Assembly: GCF_002591975.1 (NCBI RefSeq)
Contig: NZ_NVQE01000002.1
Location: 1-64,000, forward strand
DNA: 64,000 bases
Direction: 5' to 3'
Origin: Mycobacterium neglectum
GTDB taxonomy: Bacteria > Actinomycetota > Actinomycetes > Mycobacteriales > Mycobacteriaceae
Shown: in pieces, positions 56,583-64,000 of the stretch
Layout of the letters: every line of letters begins with the position of its first letter
Numbering within the stretch: position 1 is the first letter of the stretch
Translations under genes and position numbers: made by a program
The notes under the pieces: model-generated
What the model was told of the DNA's origin: nothing
What the model saw: the letters and a program-made list of their open reading frames with translations, nothing else
Database searches by the model: none

Positions 56583-56984
56583 ATGACCGAAACACTCACT
56601 TCGAACGGGGCCGTGCCGATCGTCCCCTTCACCGACCCGCGCGCGGGGATCAGTTGGCTCGAGCGGACGTTCGGCGCCGTCGCGACATTGGTGGTTCCTC
56701 CGGAGTCCGACCAACCGCTCATGCACGCCGAGGTGAAGGTCGGTAATGGGCTGGTGATGATCGACGACGCGGACCGCACGGATAGCCCGTTCGCGCTACC
56801 GGGGCCGGTCGTGCTCTATGTGGTGGTCGACGACCCCGATGGGTTGCACGACCGGGCGGCCGCGGGTGGAGCTGAGATCGTCATGGGGTTGACCGACCAG
56901 GATTACGGCTCACGCGAGTTCGCCGCACGCGACCCGCACGGCAACGTGTGGTGCTTCGGGACCTACCGGCCGGGGCAGGGCTAG
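56583..56984 (+). CDS. VOC-family (glyoxalase-like) protein
   Basis: A 133-residue product with two VOC modules: VPIVPFTDPRAGISWLERTFGAVATLVVPPESDQPLMHAEVKVGNGLVMIDDA and VVLYVVVDDPDGLHDRAAAGGAEIVMGLTDQDYGSREFAARDPHGNVWCFG. The pattern ARDPHGNVWCFGTY is typical of the PhnB/glyoxalase-like group. It overlaps the convergent 34-residue membrane protein gene by four bases. It forms an AraC-VOC pair like the one at 11.4-12.2 kb. Substrate unknown. Confidence 0.9.
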   Translation: MTETLTSNGAVPIVPFTDPRAGISWLERTFGAVATLVVPPESDQPLMHAEVKVGNGLVMIDDADRTDSPFALPGPVVLYVVVDDPDGLHDRAAAGGAEIVMGLTDQDYGSREFAARDPHGNVWCFGTYRPGQG

Positions 56985-57085
56985 CGCCGGTTCCAGCGGT
57001 CATAGGTGCTCTGTGAATACGGCAGCAGCCCGAGGGCACCGATAAGGACGACCAACACAGCGCCGAAAACGATGAATTCGAACAT
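56981..57085 (-). CDS. 34-residue membrane protein
   Basis: The product has one hydrophobic segment (MFEFIVFGAVLVVLIGALGLLPYSQS) with a short charged tail (TYDRWNRR), so it is a single-pass membrane miniprotein. AAAGGA stands seven bases before the ATG at 57085, which supports translation. It ends four bases into the convergent VOC gene. A near-palindromic operator-like sequence at 57111-57126 lies 26 bases upstream of the start. The reading frame is short, so coding status is likely but not certain. Confidence 0.6.
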   Translation of the reverse strand: MFEFIVFGAVLVVLIGALGLLPYSQSTYDRWNRR

Positions 57086-57110
57086 CGTCGTTCCTTTCTG
57101 ACATCGCTTA

Positions 57111-57126
57111 CTACACACGCGTGTAG
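57111..57126. promoter_or_regulatory. Palindromic operator-like sequence before the 34-residue protein gene
   Basis: CTACAC-ACGC-GTGTAG is a perfect 6-bp inverted repeat, and ACACGCGTGT at 57115-57124 is also a palindrome. The site sits in the spacer between the miniprotein gene and the monooxygenase end, as TetR-type operators do. The regulator is not identified. Confidence 0.5.
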
Positions 57127-57214
57127 TTACCTGGAACGTACGACGACACGCACCAGAAGTGAGCAACTTGTGTGGCACGGATCACTGGAACCAATAGTGT
57201 GTCGGTCGTCACAT

Positions 57215-58672
57215 TCAGGCAGTTCGAACGTCGAAATGAGAGATGTCCGGAGTGGCCAGAAGCTCGCGGTGGCGAGCCGGCCGCCACGGGAAGAGCTCGG
57301 GCAAACCGTCCTTGCCCAGGTACCAGCTCTTGCATCCGGTCATCCAAATCGTCTGCCGCAGAGCAGATTTCATCTGCTCATTGTAATCCTTGGTTGCCGT
57401 ATCGGTGGGCGACGCAGCGATGATGTCGCCGTTGCGGATCTTGTTGATCCACCACATCGCGTAATCGGCCTGGTTCTCGGCGATGAGGACCAGTGACTGA
57501 TTGCCGATCGGCGAGTGCGGACCCATGAGCATGAACAGGTTCGGGAAACCCGGAACCGCGATCGAACGGTAAGCGTGCGGACCGTCCTCCCAGACGTCGT
57601 CGAGCGTCACACCGTTGTCGTTGACGATGCCCATCGGGCGCACGTAGGCGCGGGCGTCGAACCCCGTGGCCAACACCAACAGGTCGAGTTCATGGAGCAC
57701 GCCGTCGGATGTCACGACACCTCGCGGTTCGACGTGGTCGATCGCCTCGGTGACGAGATGCACACCCGGCTTCTGGATGGACCGGTAGTAATGGCCGGCC
57801 AGGATAAGCCGCTTGCACATCGCGTGATAGTTGGGAGTGAGCTTGCGGCGCATCGCGGGGTCGCGTACCGACAGTCGCAGATTGAGCCGGCACAACAGAG
57901 CCATCAGCCGCCTGTTCAGCCCCGCCTCGACAGCCGCACGACCCAGCGTGTTCTCGATATAGGTCTGCCAGAAGCGATATCCCAGGTTGTTGAGGACCGG
58001 CCAGCGCGCGAGCGCCGCCTTGGTCAACGCCCGGTAGCGAAGGTTGGGCGTTGGATAAACCCACTGGGGTGAGCGCTGGAAGATCGTCAGTCCGCGGACC
58101 TTCCCGCCGAGTTCAGCGGTGATCTGTACACCCGTAGAACCTGTGCCTATCAATCCGATCTGCTTGTTGTGCAACGAAATCGAATGATCCCAGCGGGCTG
58201 AGTGGAACGTCGGCCCGGCGAATGTGTCGAGCCCATCGATCTCCGGGTAGCGGGGAACCCGAAGCACGCCGGTCGCCGTGATCAAGACATCGAAGGCTTC
58301 TTCGCCCTCTGACGTGCCCACCCACCAACGCCCGTCCTCGAATCGTGCGGAGGTGACTTCGGCACCGAATCTGATATGCGGTGTGACGCCGCGCTCGTCG
58401 GCGACCTGTCGAAAGTAACGATGGATCTCCGAACCCGGCGACATGAACCGCGACCAATGGGGGTTGGGCCGGAACGAGTACGAGTAGAAGCGTGACGGAA
58501 CATCGCAACTCAACCCCGGATAGGTGTTGTCGCGCCAGGTCCCGCCGACATCGTCGGCGGACTCGTAGATCACGAAGTCGTCGATGTCTGCGTCCTGCAG
58601 TTTTACCGCCATACAGATGCCGGACATGCCGGCACCGACGATCGCCACGTTCAGCTTGCGCGTCTGCGTCAC
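57215..58672 (-). CDS. Flavin-containing monooxygenase/Baeyer-Villiger type (EthA-like)
   Basis: A 485-residue product. FAD motif VAIVGAGMSGICMAVKL (8-24), VGGTWRDNTYPGLSCDVPSRFYSYSF, BVMO fingerprint FAGPTFHSARWDHS, second nucleotide motif IGLIGTGSTGVQITAEL, and C-terminal VPGFPNLFMLMGPHSPIGNQSLV. The family catalyses NADPH-dependent Baeyer-Villiger or S-oxidation; mycobacterial EthA is a relative. It stands alone between a miniprotein gene and cobG and is divergent from cobG. It is the third class B monooxygenase in this window. Confidence 0.93.
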   Translation of the reverse strand: MTQTRKLNVAIVGAGMSGICMAVKLQDADIDDFVIYESADDVGGTWRDNTYPGLSCDVPSRFYSYSFRPNPHWSRFMSPGSEIHRYFRQVADERGVTPHIRFGAEVTSARFEDGRWWVGTSEGEEAFDVLITATGVLRVPRYPEIDGLDTFAGPTFHSARWDHSISLHNKQIGLIGTGSTGVQITAELGGKVRGLTIFQRSPQWVYPTPNLRYRALTKAALARWPVLNNLGYRFWQTYIENTLGRAAVEAGLNRRLMALLCRLNLRLSVRDPAMRRKLTPNYHAMCKRLILAGHYYRSIQKPGVHLVTEAIDHVEPRGVVTSDGVLHELDLLVLATGFDARAYVRPMGIVNDNGVTLDDVWEDGPHAYRSIAVPGFPNLFMLMGPHSPIGNQSLVLIAENQADYAMWWINKIRNGDIIAASPTDTATKDYNEQMKSALRQTIWMTGCKSWYLGKDGLPELFPWRPARHRELLATPDISHFDVRTA

Positions 58673-58899
58673 CGGGACCCCCTAGTGCGACTGGCCGCAC
58701 AGTACGCCCGGCCGGCGCGAGCGATTGACGGTTTCGACAACTTGTTACAGCCGGGCTTCACGCGTGGCAGTGCCACTGCCGCCGCAGTGCTGAACAGCAG
58801 CTGCTGCTCGTCGAGCAGAAAGCACATGCGTAGCCGACCACCTCGATCGGTGTTAATCCGGCGGCAACTCCGGCGGCAACTCCGGCGTACCGTGAACTG
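58673..58899. other. Divergent spacer upstream of cobG
   Basis: The spacer holds overlapping palindromes (GTGGCA-G-TGCCAC at 58764-58776 and GGCAGTG-C-CACTGCC at 58766-58780), CGTAGCCGAC at 58829-58838, and two tandem copies of CGGCGGCAACTC (58859-58870, 58871-58882) with a third partial copy. No cobalamin-riboswitch B12 box was seen. The site words GGCAGTGCCACT and CGTAGCCGAC recur upstream of the candidate small RNA at 26.3 kb. Confidence 0.45.
58859..58887. repeat. 12-bp tandem repeat before cobG
   Basis: CGGCGGCAACTC is repeated twice without a spacer (58859-58870 and 58871-58882), followed by CGGCG. It ends 12 bases before the cobG start codon, where a ribosome binding site would normally lie. 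Confidence 0.75.
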
Positions 58900-60048
58900 A
58901 TGGCCAGGATCCGCGACCAGGACGCCTGCCCAGGTGCGCTGCAGGTGCATCAGGCCGCCGACGGGGCACTGGCCCGCGTGCGTCTTCCTGGCGGGATGAT
59001 CTCCGCGCAGCAACTCGAGGCCGTGGCACTCGCGGCGACTCGGTGGGCCTCTCCTGCAATGGAACTGACGTCGCGCGGCAACATCCAGATCCGCGCGGTG
59101 ACCGACACTGCTGCGGTCGCTGACGCACTGGCGTCCACGGGCCTGCTGCCTTCGGACTCGCACGAGCGCGTGCGCAACATCGTCGCCTCGCCGCTGTCGG
59201 GCCGGGTGGGCTCGGCCGCCGACGTTCGCGGACTGGTCACCGAACTGGACCACGCGATCCAGGCGCGGCCCGCGCTGGCCGGGCTACCGGGCAGGTTTCT
59301 GTTCGGCCTCGACGACGGGCGGGGCGATGTCAGCGGACTGGCGCCCGACGCCGGGATCCACCTGGTCGGCGACGATTCGGCGGCGCTACTGCTGGCGGGC
59401 CGGGATACCGGCGTACGGCTGTCGATACCGGACGCGGTGGGATCGCTGGTGACAGTGGCGGGCCGGTTCGCTGATAGCCGCGGAACATGCTGGCGCATCG
59501 GCGAGCTCGGCGACACCGAACAACTGCTGGCGGGCTTCGCGGTGACAACGCAGCCGGGTGCGACGTGGCCACCGGTGAGCAGGCCGCCGGTGGGCTGGAT
59601 CGAACAGAACGACGGCCGGGTGGCCCTGGGCGCCGCGGTTCCGCTTGGCGTGCTGGACGCCCGCGTCGCCGAATACCTCGCGGCGATCAACGCGCCGATG
59701 GTCATGACGCCGTGGCGTTCCGTGCTCGTCTTCGACCTCGAAGAAGAGGTCGCCGATGTCGCGCTGCGGGTGCTGGCGCCGATGGGTCTGGTCTTCGACG
59801 AGAATTCACCCTGGCTGTCGATCAGCGCGTGCACCGGTAGCCCGGGCTGTGAACACTCCCTGGCCGACGTCCGGTCCGACGCCGCGGCGGCAGTGGCGGA
59901 ATGTCGCCGGCCCAGCGGCTCCGGCGAGGCGCCCGCAGCCGGTCGTCGGCACTTCGTCGGCTGCGAGCGCGCATGCGGTAGTCCCCCGGCCGGTGACGTG
60001 CTGGTCGCGAGCGAAGACGGATATCGGCCGCGAAACACCCACCCGTAG
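58900..60048 (+). CDS. cobG: Precorrin-3B synthase
   Basis: A 382-residue product. It is built of two ferredoxin-like nitrite/sulfite-reductase halves (QVHQAADGALARVRLPGGMISAQQLEAVALAATRWASPAMELTSRGNIQIRAV; CTGSPGCEHSLADVRSDAAAA and HFVGCERACGSPPAGD). The four cysteines for a 4Fe-4S cluster lie in CTGSPGC and CERAC. It uses O2 to form a gamma-lactone at C20 of precorrin-3A. It matches Rv2064 in position and start. ATG start; only weak ribosome binding sequence. The three cob genes that follow form an operon. Confidence 0.95.
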   Translation: MARIRDQDACPGALQVHQAADGALARVRLPGGMISAQQLEAVALAATRWASPAMELTSRGNIQIRAVTDTAAVADALASTGLLPSDSHERVRNIVASPLSGRVGSAADVRGLVTELDHAIQARPALAGLPGRFLFGLDDGRGDVSGLAPDAGIHLVGDDSAALLLAGRDTGVRLSIPDAVGSLVTVAGRFADSRGTCWRIGELGDTEQLLAGFAVTTQPGATWPPVSRPPVGWIEQNDGRVALGAAVPLGVLDARVAEYLAAINAPMVMTPWRSVLVFDLEEEVADVALRVLAPMGLVFDENSPWLSISACTGSPGCEHSLADVRSDAAAAVAECRRPSGSGEAPAAGRRHFVGCERACGSPPAGDVLVASEDGYRPRNTHP

Positions 60049-60057
60049 GGTGAGCGG

Positions 60058-60684
60058 GTGCTCGACTACATCCGCGACGCCGCCGAGATATACCGGCAGT
60101 CGTTCGCGACGATCCGCGCCGAAGCGGACCTGTCGCGGTTTCCCGATGACGTCGCGCGCGTCGTGGTCCGGCTGATCCACACCTGCGGGCAGGTCGACGT
60201 CGCCGACCACGTCGCCTACAGCGAAGACGTGGTCGCGAAGACCCACGCCGCGCTCGTCGCCGGTGCCCCGGTGCTGTGCGATTCGTCGATGGTGGCCGCG
60301 GGGATCACCAAGTCTCGGTTGCCCGCGGCCAACGAGGTCGTTTCACTCGTAGCCGACGAGCGGGCGCCCGCGTTGGCCGACCGACTCGGCACCACGCGAT
60401 CAGCGGCTGGGGTGCAGTTGTGGGCCGACCGGCTCGCCGGCGCGGTGGTCGCCATCGGCAATGCGCCGACCGCGCTGTTCCGGTTGCTGGAACTCGTCGA
60501 CGAAGGTGCACCCGCCCCCGCCGCGGTGCTGGGCGGGCCGGTGGGGTTCGTCGGCTCCGCGCAGTCCAAGCAGGAGTTGATCGAGCGGCCCCGCGGAATG
60601 TCGTATCTGGTGGTTACGGGCCGACGCGGCGGGAGCGCGATAGCCGCTGCAGCCGTGAACTCGATTGCGCAAGAACGCGAATGA
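60058..60684 (+). CDS. cobH: Precorrin-8X methylmutase
   Basis: A 208-residue product. [58 protein letters not shown] is the canonical CobH/CbiC start, with the catalytic His in IHTCGQ (near 40) and the substrate region [21 protein letters not shown]. It moves the C11 methyl to C12, giving hydrogenobyrinic acid. GTG start, nine bases after cobG; its stop overlaps the cobIJ start (ATGA). Matches Rv2065. Confidence 0.96.
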   Translation: MLDYIRDAAEIYRQSFATIRAEADLSRFPDDVARVVVRLIHTCGQVDVADHVAYSEDVVAKTHAALVAGAPVLCDSSMVAAGITKSRLPAANEVVSLVADERAPALADRLGTTRSAAGVQLWADRLAGAVVAIGNAPTALFRLLELVDEGAPAPAAVLGGPVGFVGSAQSKQELIERPRGMSYLVVTGRRGGSAIAAAAVNSIAQERE

Positions 60685-62156
60685 CAGCGAAGAGGGGAAC
60701 GCTCTGGGGCGTCGGCCTTGGACCGGGTGATCCGGAGCTGGTGACGGTCAAGGCGGCCCGGGTCATCGGAGCAGCCGATGTCGTGGCGTACCACAGCGCG
60801 CGGCACGGTAAGAGCATCGCGCGCGGCATCGCCGAGCCGTATCTGCGCACGGGCCAGATCGAGGAACACCTGATCTATCCGCTCACCGTCGAGACCACCG
60901 ACCACCCCGGTGGCTACACCGGCGCGATGGAGGACTTCTACCGCGAATCCGCCGACCGGATCGCCGTTCATCTCGACGCGGGCCGCGACGTCGCCCTGCT
61001 GGCGGAGGGCGATCCGCTGTTCTACAGCTCATACATGCACATGCACACCCGGCTCACCGAACGGTTCGACGCGGTGATCGTTCCCGGCGTCACATCGGTG
61101 AGTGCCGCATCGGCGGCAACCGGCACTCCGCTCGTCCAGGGCGACGAGGTGTTGACGATACTTCCTGGGACCCTCCCGGCCGACGAACTCAAGCGCAGGC
61201 TGGCCGACACCGACGCCGCGGTGGTCCTCAAGCTCGGACGCTCCTATCCCGCTGTGCGCGAAGCGCTTTCGGCGTCCGGCCGTCTCGGCGAGACCTTCTA
61301 CGTGGAGCGCGCGAGCACCCAGGCGCAGCGGGTGCTGGCCGCCGCCGACGTCGACGAGACATCGGTGCCGTACTTCTCGTTGGCGATGCTGCCTGGAACA
61401 CCGCGGCGCAAGGCGGAGGACGGCAGCGTCGCCGTGGTCGGATTGGGCCCCGGCGACACCGACTGGATGACACCGCAGAGCCGCCGTGAGCTGGCGTCGG
61501 CCACCGACCTCATCGGCTACGGCCCCTACCTCGACCGTGTCTGCACCCGTGATGGTCAGCAGCGCCATCCCAGCGACAACACCGACGAGCCCGCCCGCGC
61601 GCGCTTGGCGTGCACGCTGGCAGAGCAGGGTCGCGCCGTCGCCGTGGTGTCTTCCGGTGACCCGGGGGTTTTCGCGATGGCGACGGCGGTGCTCGAGGAG
61701 GCCAAGCAGTGGCCGGGGGTGGCGGTACGCGTCATTCCGGCGATGACCGCCGCGCAGGCGGTTGCCAGCCGGGTCGGCGCACCGTTGGGCCACGACTACG
61801 CCGTCGTCTCGCTGTCCGACCGGCTCAAGCCGTGGGAGGTGATCGCGGCGCGATTGTCCGCCGCCGCGACGGCGGACCTGGTGCTGGCCATCTACAACCC
61901 CGCTTCCAAGGGGAGAACCTGGCAGGTCGGGGCGATGCGGGACCTGCTGCTCGAACATCGCGACCCCGGCACGCCCGTGGTGATCGGCCGGGACGTCTCG
62001 GGTCCGGCCGAGCACGTGAAGGTGGTGCGGTTGGCCGACCTCGATCCGGCCGATGTCGACATGCGCACCCTGCTGATCGTCGGATCGTCACAAACCCAGT
62101 GGTATTCGAGCGACACCGGGGACACCGTGTTCACGCCCCGGCGTTACCCCACCTAG
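60681..62156 (+). CDS. cobIJ: Fused precorrin-2 C20-methyltransferase/precorrin-3B C17-methyltransferase
   Basis: A 491-residue product of two tetrapyrrole-methylase domains. The CobI half (1-245) begins [22 protein letters not shown] and contains [25 protein letters not shown]. The CobJ half (about 253-491) begins [22 protein letters not shown] and has [21 protein letters not shown] and [30 protein letters not shown]. Each domain has its own SAM site. The fusion is the normal mycobacterial form (Rv2066, usually called cobI). Its ATG overlaps the cobH stop. Confidence 0.96.
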   Translation: MTAKRGTLWGVGLGPGDPELVTVKAARVIGAADVVAYHSARHGKSIARGIAEPYLRTGQIEEHLIYPLTVETTDHPGGYTGAMEDFYRESADRIAVHLDAGRDVALLAEGDPLFYSSYMHMHTRLTERFDAVIVPGVTSVSAASAATGTPLVQGDEVLTILPGTLPADELKRRLADTDAAVVLKLGRSYPAVREALSASGRLGETFYVERASTQAQRVLAAADVDETSVPYFSLAMLPGTPRRKAEDGSVAVVGLGPGDTDWMTPQSRRELASATDLIGYGPYLDRVCTRDGQQRHPSDNTDEPARARLACTLAEQGRAVAVVSSGDPGVFAMATAVLEEAKQWPGVAVRVIPAMTAAQAVASRVGAPLGHDYAVVSLSDRLKPWEVIAARLSAAATADLVLAIYNPASKGRTWQVGAMRDLLLEHRDPGTPVVIGRDVSGPAEHVKVVRLADLDPADVDMRTLLIVGSSQTQWYSSDTGDTVFTPRRYPT

Positions 62157-62168
62157 GATCGGACGACC

Positions 62169-63236
62169 ATGGGCATTCCACACGGACCCGAAGATGTAAC
62201 GGCGGCATGGCTCGGTTCGGTGCTGGACGCCGACGTGCGCGAGGTCGAGGTCACCGCGATCGGTACCGGCCAGACCGGTGCGACGTATCGGGTGTCCGCG
62301 ACGTATGGGACTCCGCAGGCCGGGCTGCCTGATTCGTTCGCGGTCAAGCTGTCGGCCCAAGATGACGCGGTCCGCGAACGCGTCGCGCTCGGCTACCGCT
62401 CGGAAGTCGAGTTCTACTCGCAGATCGCCCCCAGCATGCGCATCCCCGTCCCGCAGAGCTTCCACAGCGACATCTCCGCCGACGGCGCCGATGTCGTGCT
62501 GCTGCTGGGCGATATGGCGCCGGCGGTACAGGGTGACCAGATCGCCGGGTGCACCGAAAAGGAGGCCGCGCTGGCGGTGGAAGCGCTGGCGGGTCTGCAC
62601 GGCCCCAGCTGGTGTGACGCGCAGTGGATGGATCTGGCCGCCATCGCCATGCCGAAACCCGGTGACGACGACGCCGCCAAGGGCCTCGGCGACATCTCGA
62701 AGATGGCCGCCGACATCGTGATCGACAGGCTTGGCGAGCGCATCAGCGGTGCGGATCAAGAGACCCTGATCGCCTCAATGGCATCGGTGACCCCGTGGCT
62801 GAAGGCCGAGCCGAAGCGGTTCGCGCTGATGCACGGCGACTACCGGCTCGACAACATGTTGTTCGACCCTGACCGCACGCGCATCACCGTCGTCGATTGG
62901 CAGACGGTGGGAATCGGTCTGCCCGGGCGCGACCTCGCCTACTTCACCGGGACCAGCCTCGAACCGGATTTGCGCTCAGCGGTCGAACGCGACCTGGTCA
63001 GGCGCTATCACCAAGCGCTGTTGGGTTACGGCATCACGGATTATGACGCCGATACCTGCTGGCAGGATTACCGCCTCGGCGCCGTTCAGGTGCCGCTGCT
63101 GGTCGCGCTCGGCACCGCGTTCGCGTCGACCACTGACCGCGGTGACGACATGATGCTGGCCATGCTCAGCCGTGGCTGCCAGGCGATCCGTGAACTGGAC
63201 ACGCTCGAACTGATCAACTCCTACCAGCAGACCTGA
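62169..63236 (+). CDS. Phosphotransferase family (APH/choline kinase-like) protein
   Basis: A 355-residue product. Kinase-fold motifs: FAVKLSAQDDAVRERVALGYRSEVEFY, ALMHGDYRLDNMLF (about 220), VVDWQTVGIGLPGRDLAYFTG. It is a clear relative of the kinase domain in the fusion protein at 36.1-38 kb, without the beta-barrel part. Such proteins phosphorylate small hydroxylated compounds or CoA/drug-like molecules. The gene sits between cobIJ and cobK where M. tuberculosis has other genes, so it is an inserted accessory gene. Its 3' end overlaps cobK by 23 bp on the opposite strand. Confidence 0.9.
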   Translation: MGIPHGPEDVTAAWLGSVLDADVREVEVTAIGTGQTGATYRVSATYGTPQAGLPDSFAVKLSAQDDAVRERVALGYRSEVEFYSQIAPSMRIPVPQSFHSDISADGADVVLLLGDMAPAVQGDQIAGCTEKEAALAVEALAGLHGPSWCDAQWMDLAAIAMPKPGDDDAAKGLGDISKMAADIVIDRLGERISGADQETLIASMASVTPWLKAEPKRFALMHGDYRLDNMLFDPDRTRITVVDWQTVGIGLPGRDLAYFTGTSLEPDLRSAVERDLVRRYHQALLGYGITDYDADTCWQDYRLGAVQVPLLVALGTAFASTTDRGDDMMLAMLSRGCQAIRELDTLELINSYQQT

Positions 63237-63945
63237 CCCACAACGCAGCATCGTCGACCGTGGCCACGGTCTGGACACCCTCGGGCAACGGTGGTCGGTC
63301 GACCATGATCACCGGAATACCCAGTGCGGCCGCGGCGTCGAGCTTGGGGCGGGTCATCGCTCCCCCGCTGTTCTTCGTCACCAGCGCGTCGATGCGGTGT
63401 TCACGCAGAATGGCCAGCTCGTAGTCGTAGTGGTACGGGCCACGCGACAACAGGATCTCGTGCCGCAGGGGTAGGTCGTGCGGTTCGGGTTCCGCCACCG
63501 CACGGATCAAGAACCAGGCGTCGGCATCCTTGAACGCCGCGGCTCCGGAGCGTCCTGTCGTCAGAAATACCCGTGAGAATCGCTTCTCGGCAACGGTATT
63601 CGCGGCCTCCGTGTCAGAGGCAACTACGAGGGCGTCGCCGGGTGGCCAGGCGGGCCGGACCAGCGCCAGATAAGGCACGTCGAGCTCGCGGCACACCATG
63701 GCCGCGTTCGCCGTGATCGTCGCCGCGAACGGGTGGGTGGCGTCGACGACCGCGTCGACGACCGCTTCGCGCAACCAGTCCCGCAGTCCGTCGGCCCCGC
63801 CGAACCCGCCGATCCGAACCTGACCCACCGGCAGCGCAGGATCGGGCACCCGGCCTGCCAACGAACTGATGGCCTCGACATCCGGATGCAACTGTGCGGC
63901 GAGCGCGCGTGCCTCCGCGGTGCCCCCCAGCAACAGGATCCGCAT
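63214..63945 (-). CDS. cobK: Precorrin-6A reductase
   Basis: A 243-residue product. Rossmann-type N terminus MRILLLGGTAEARALAAQLHPDVEAISSLAG, then the conserved VDATHPFAATITANA, ARPAWPPGD-like region, RVFLTTGRSGAAAFKDADAWFLIRAV and LLSRGPYHYDYELAILREHRIDALVTKNSGGAMTRPKLDAA. It reduces precorrin-6A to 6B with NADPH. Matches Rv2070c. Its ATG overlaps the cobM stop (TGATG) on the same strand, so the two are coupled. Confidence 0.95.
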   Translation of the reverse strand: MRILLLGGTAEARALAAQLHPDVEAISSLAGRVPDPALPVGQVRIGGFGGADGLRDWLREAVVDAVVDATHPFAATITANAAMVCRELDVPYLALVRPAWPPGDALVVASDTEAANTVAEKRFSRVFLTTGRSGAAAFKDADAWFLIRAVAEPEPHDLPLRHEILLSRGPYHYDYELAILREHRIDALVTKNSGGAMTRPKLDAAAALGIPVIMVDRPPLPEGVQTVATVDDAALWVRSAGRS

Positions 63946-64000
63946 CAGTGCCGTTCGGAACGGGTTCGCCCCGCGGAATAGAGATAGCTGTCCATGAAGC
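63945..64000 (-). CDS. cobM: Precorrin-4 C11-methyltransferase, C-terminal end only (partial)
   Basis: The last 17 codons before the right edge read FMDSYLYSAGRTRSERH-stop on the minus strand. FMDSYLYSAGRTR resembles the C-terminal end of CobM/CbiF proteins, and the position upstream of cobK on the same strand agrees with the M. tuberculosis order cobM-cobK. The stop overlaps the cobK start by one base. The body of the gene lies outside the window. Confidence 0.75.
   Translation of the reverse strand, partial: FMDSYLYSAGRTRSERH

Noticed and set aside
58673-58899. Cobalamin riboswitch upstream of cobG
   Set aside because: GCCACTG occurs, but no B12 box (AGCCAGGAGACC-like) or the expected overall arrangement was found on either strand.

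Overview
The window is GC-rich actinobacterial DNA from a fast-growing mycobacterium (Mycolicibacterium-like). The evidence is an rbpA gene coding for a near-canonical 111-residue RbpA, split lnt and ppm genes (fused as ppm1 in M. tuberculosis), fxsA, two PPOX/F420-type oxidoreductase genes beside cobN, and the cobG-cobH-cobIJ-cobK-cobM set, all in roughly the order of M. tuberculosis Rv2049c-Rv2071c. No rRNA, tRNA or CRISPR array was seen.

Layout. Positions 1-690 hold what looks like the end of an insertion sequence and a gene-poor stretch with a diverged direct repeat. From 0.7 to 5.1 kb there are two small secreted proteins, a SnoaL-like protein, a class I methyltransferase and a KefB-type antiporter. 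From 5.3 to 12.3 kb lie two flavin monooxygenases and an AraC - VOC - UvrA-like operon that resembles a drug-protection module. From 12.3 to 20 kb are thioesterase, PsiE-like, methyltransferase/MerR, membrane, hydrolase, NCS1 permease, MFS and SRPBCC genes. From 20.1 to 24.3 kb is a complete polyamine-type ABC importer operon whose first gene seems to start with CTG. From 24.3 to 27.8 kb an EamA exporter and a LysR regulator share a matching palindromic operator, but 1.2 kb of other DNA separates them. That DNA carries a secreted protein gene and a strong candidate small RNA with two C6 hairpin loops. From 27.8 to 36 kb are zinc-ribbon and DUF proteins, xylulokinase, a DoxX protein with an 11-residue repeat tail, RDD, and a gluconate module (gntP, gntK, FadR-type regulator).

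From 36 to 41.6 kb an operon combines a carboxylesterase, a copper amine oxidase and a kinase fused to a beta-barrel domain. From 41.6 to 45.8 kb are lipoproteins, a KmtR-like metal sensor coupled to a CDF exporter, and a winged-helix/hydrolase fusion. From 45.8 to 64 kb is the conserved mycobacterial block: Rv2049c-like protein, rbpA, ppm, lnt, amidohydrolase, fxsA, two PPOX genes and cobN on the minus strand. An AraC/VOC pair, a 34-residue membrane protein and a third flavin monooxygenase follow. Then come cobG-cobH-cobIJ on the plus strand, a kinase-like gene, and cobK-cobM on the minus strand, with cobM running off the right edge.

The genes belong to separate functional groups: aerobic cobalamin synthesis with a nearby Ni/Co sensor and exporter, lipoprotein acylation and mannosyl donor synthesis, polyamine uptake, gluconate use, and a set of oxidative or protective enzymes typical of soil mycobacteria. 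All calls come from reading the sequence; no database search was run.
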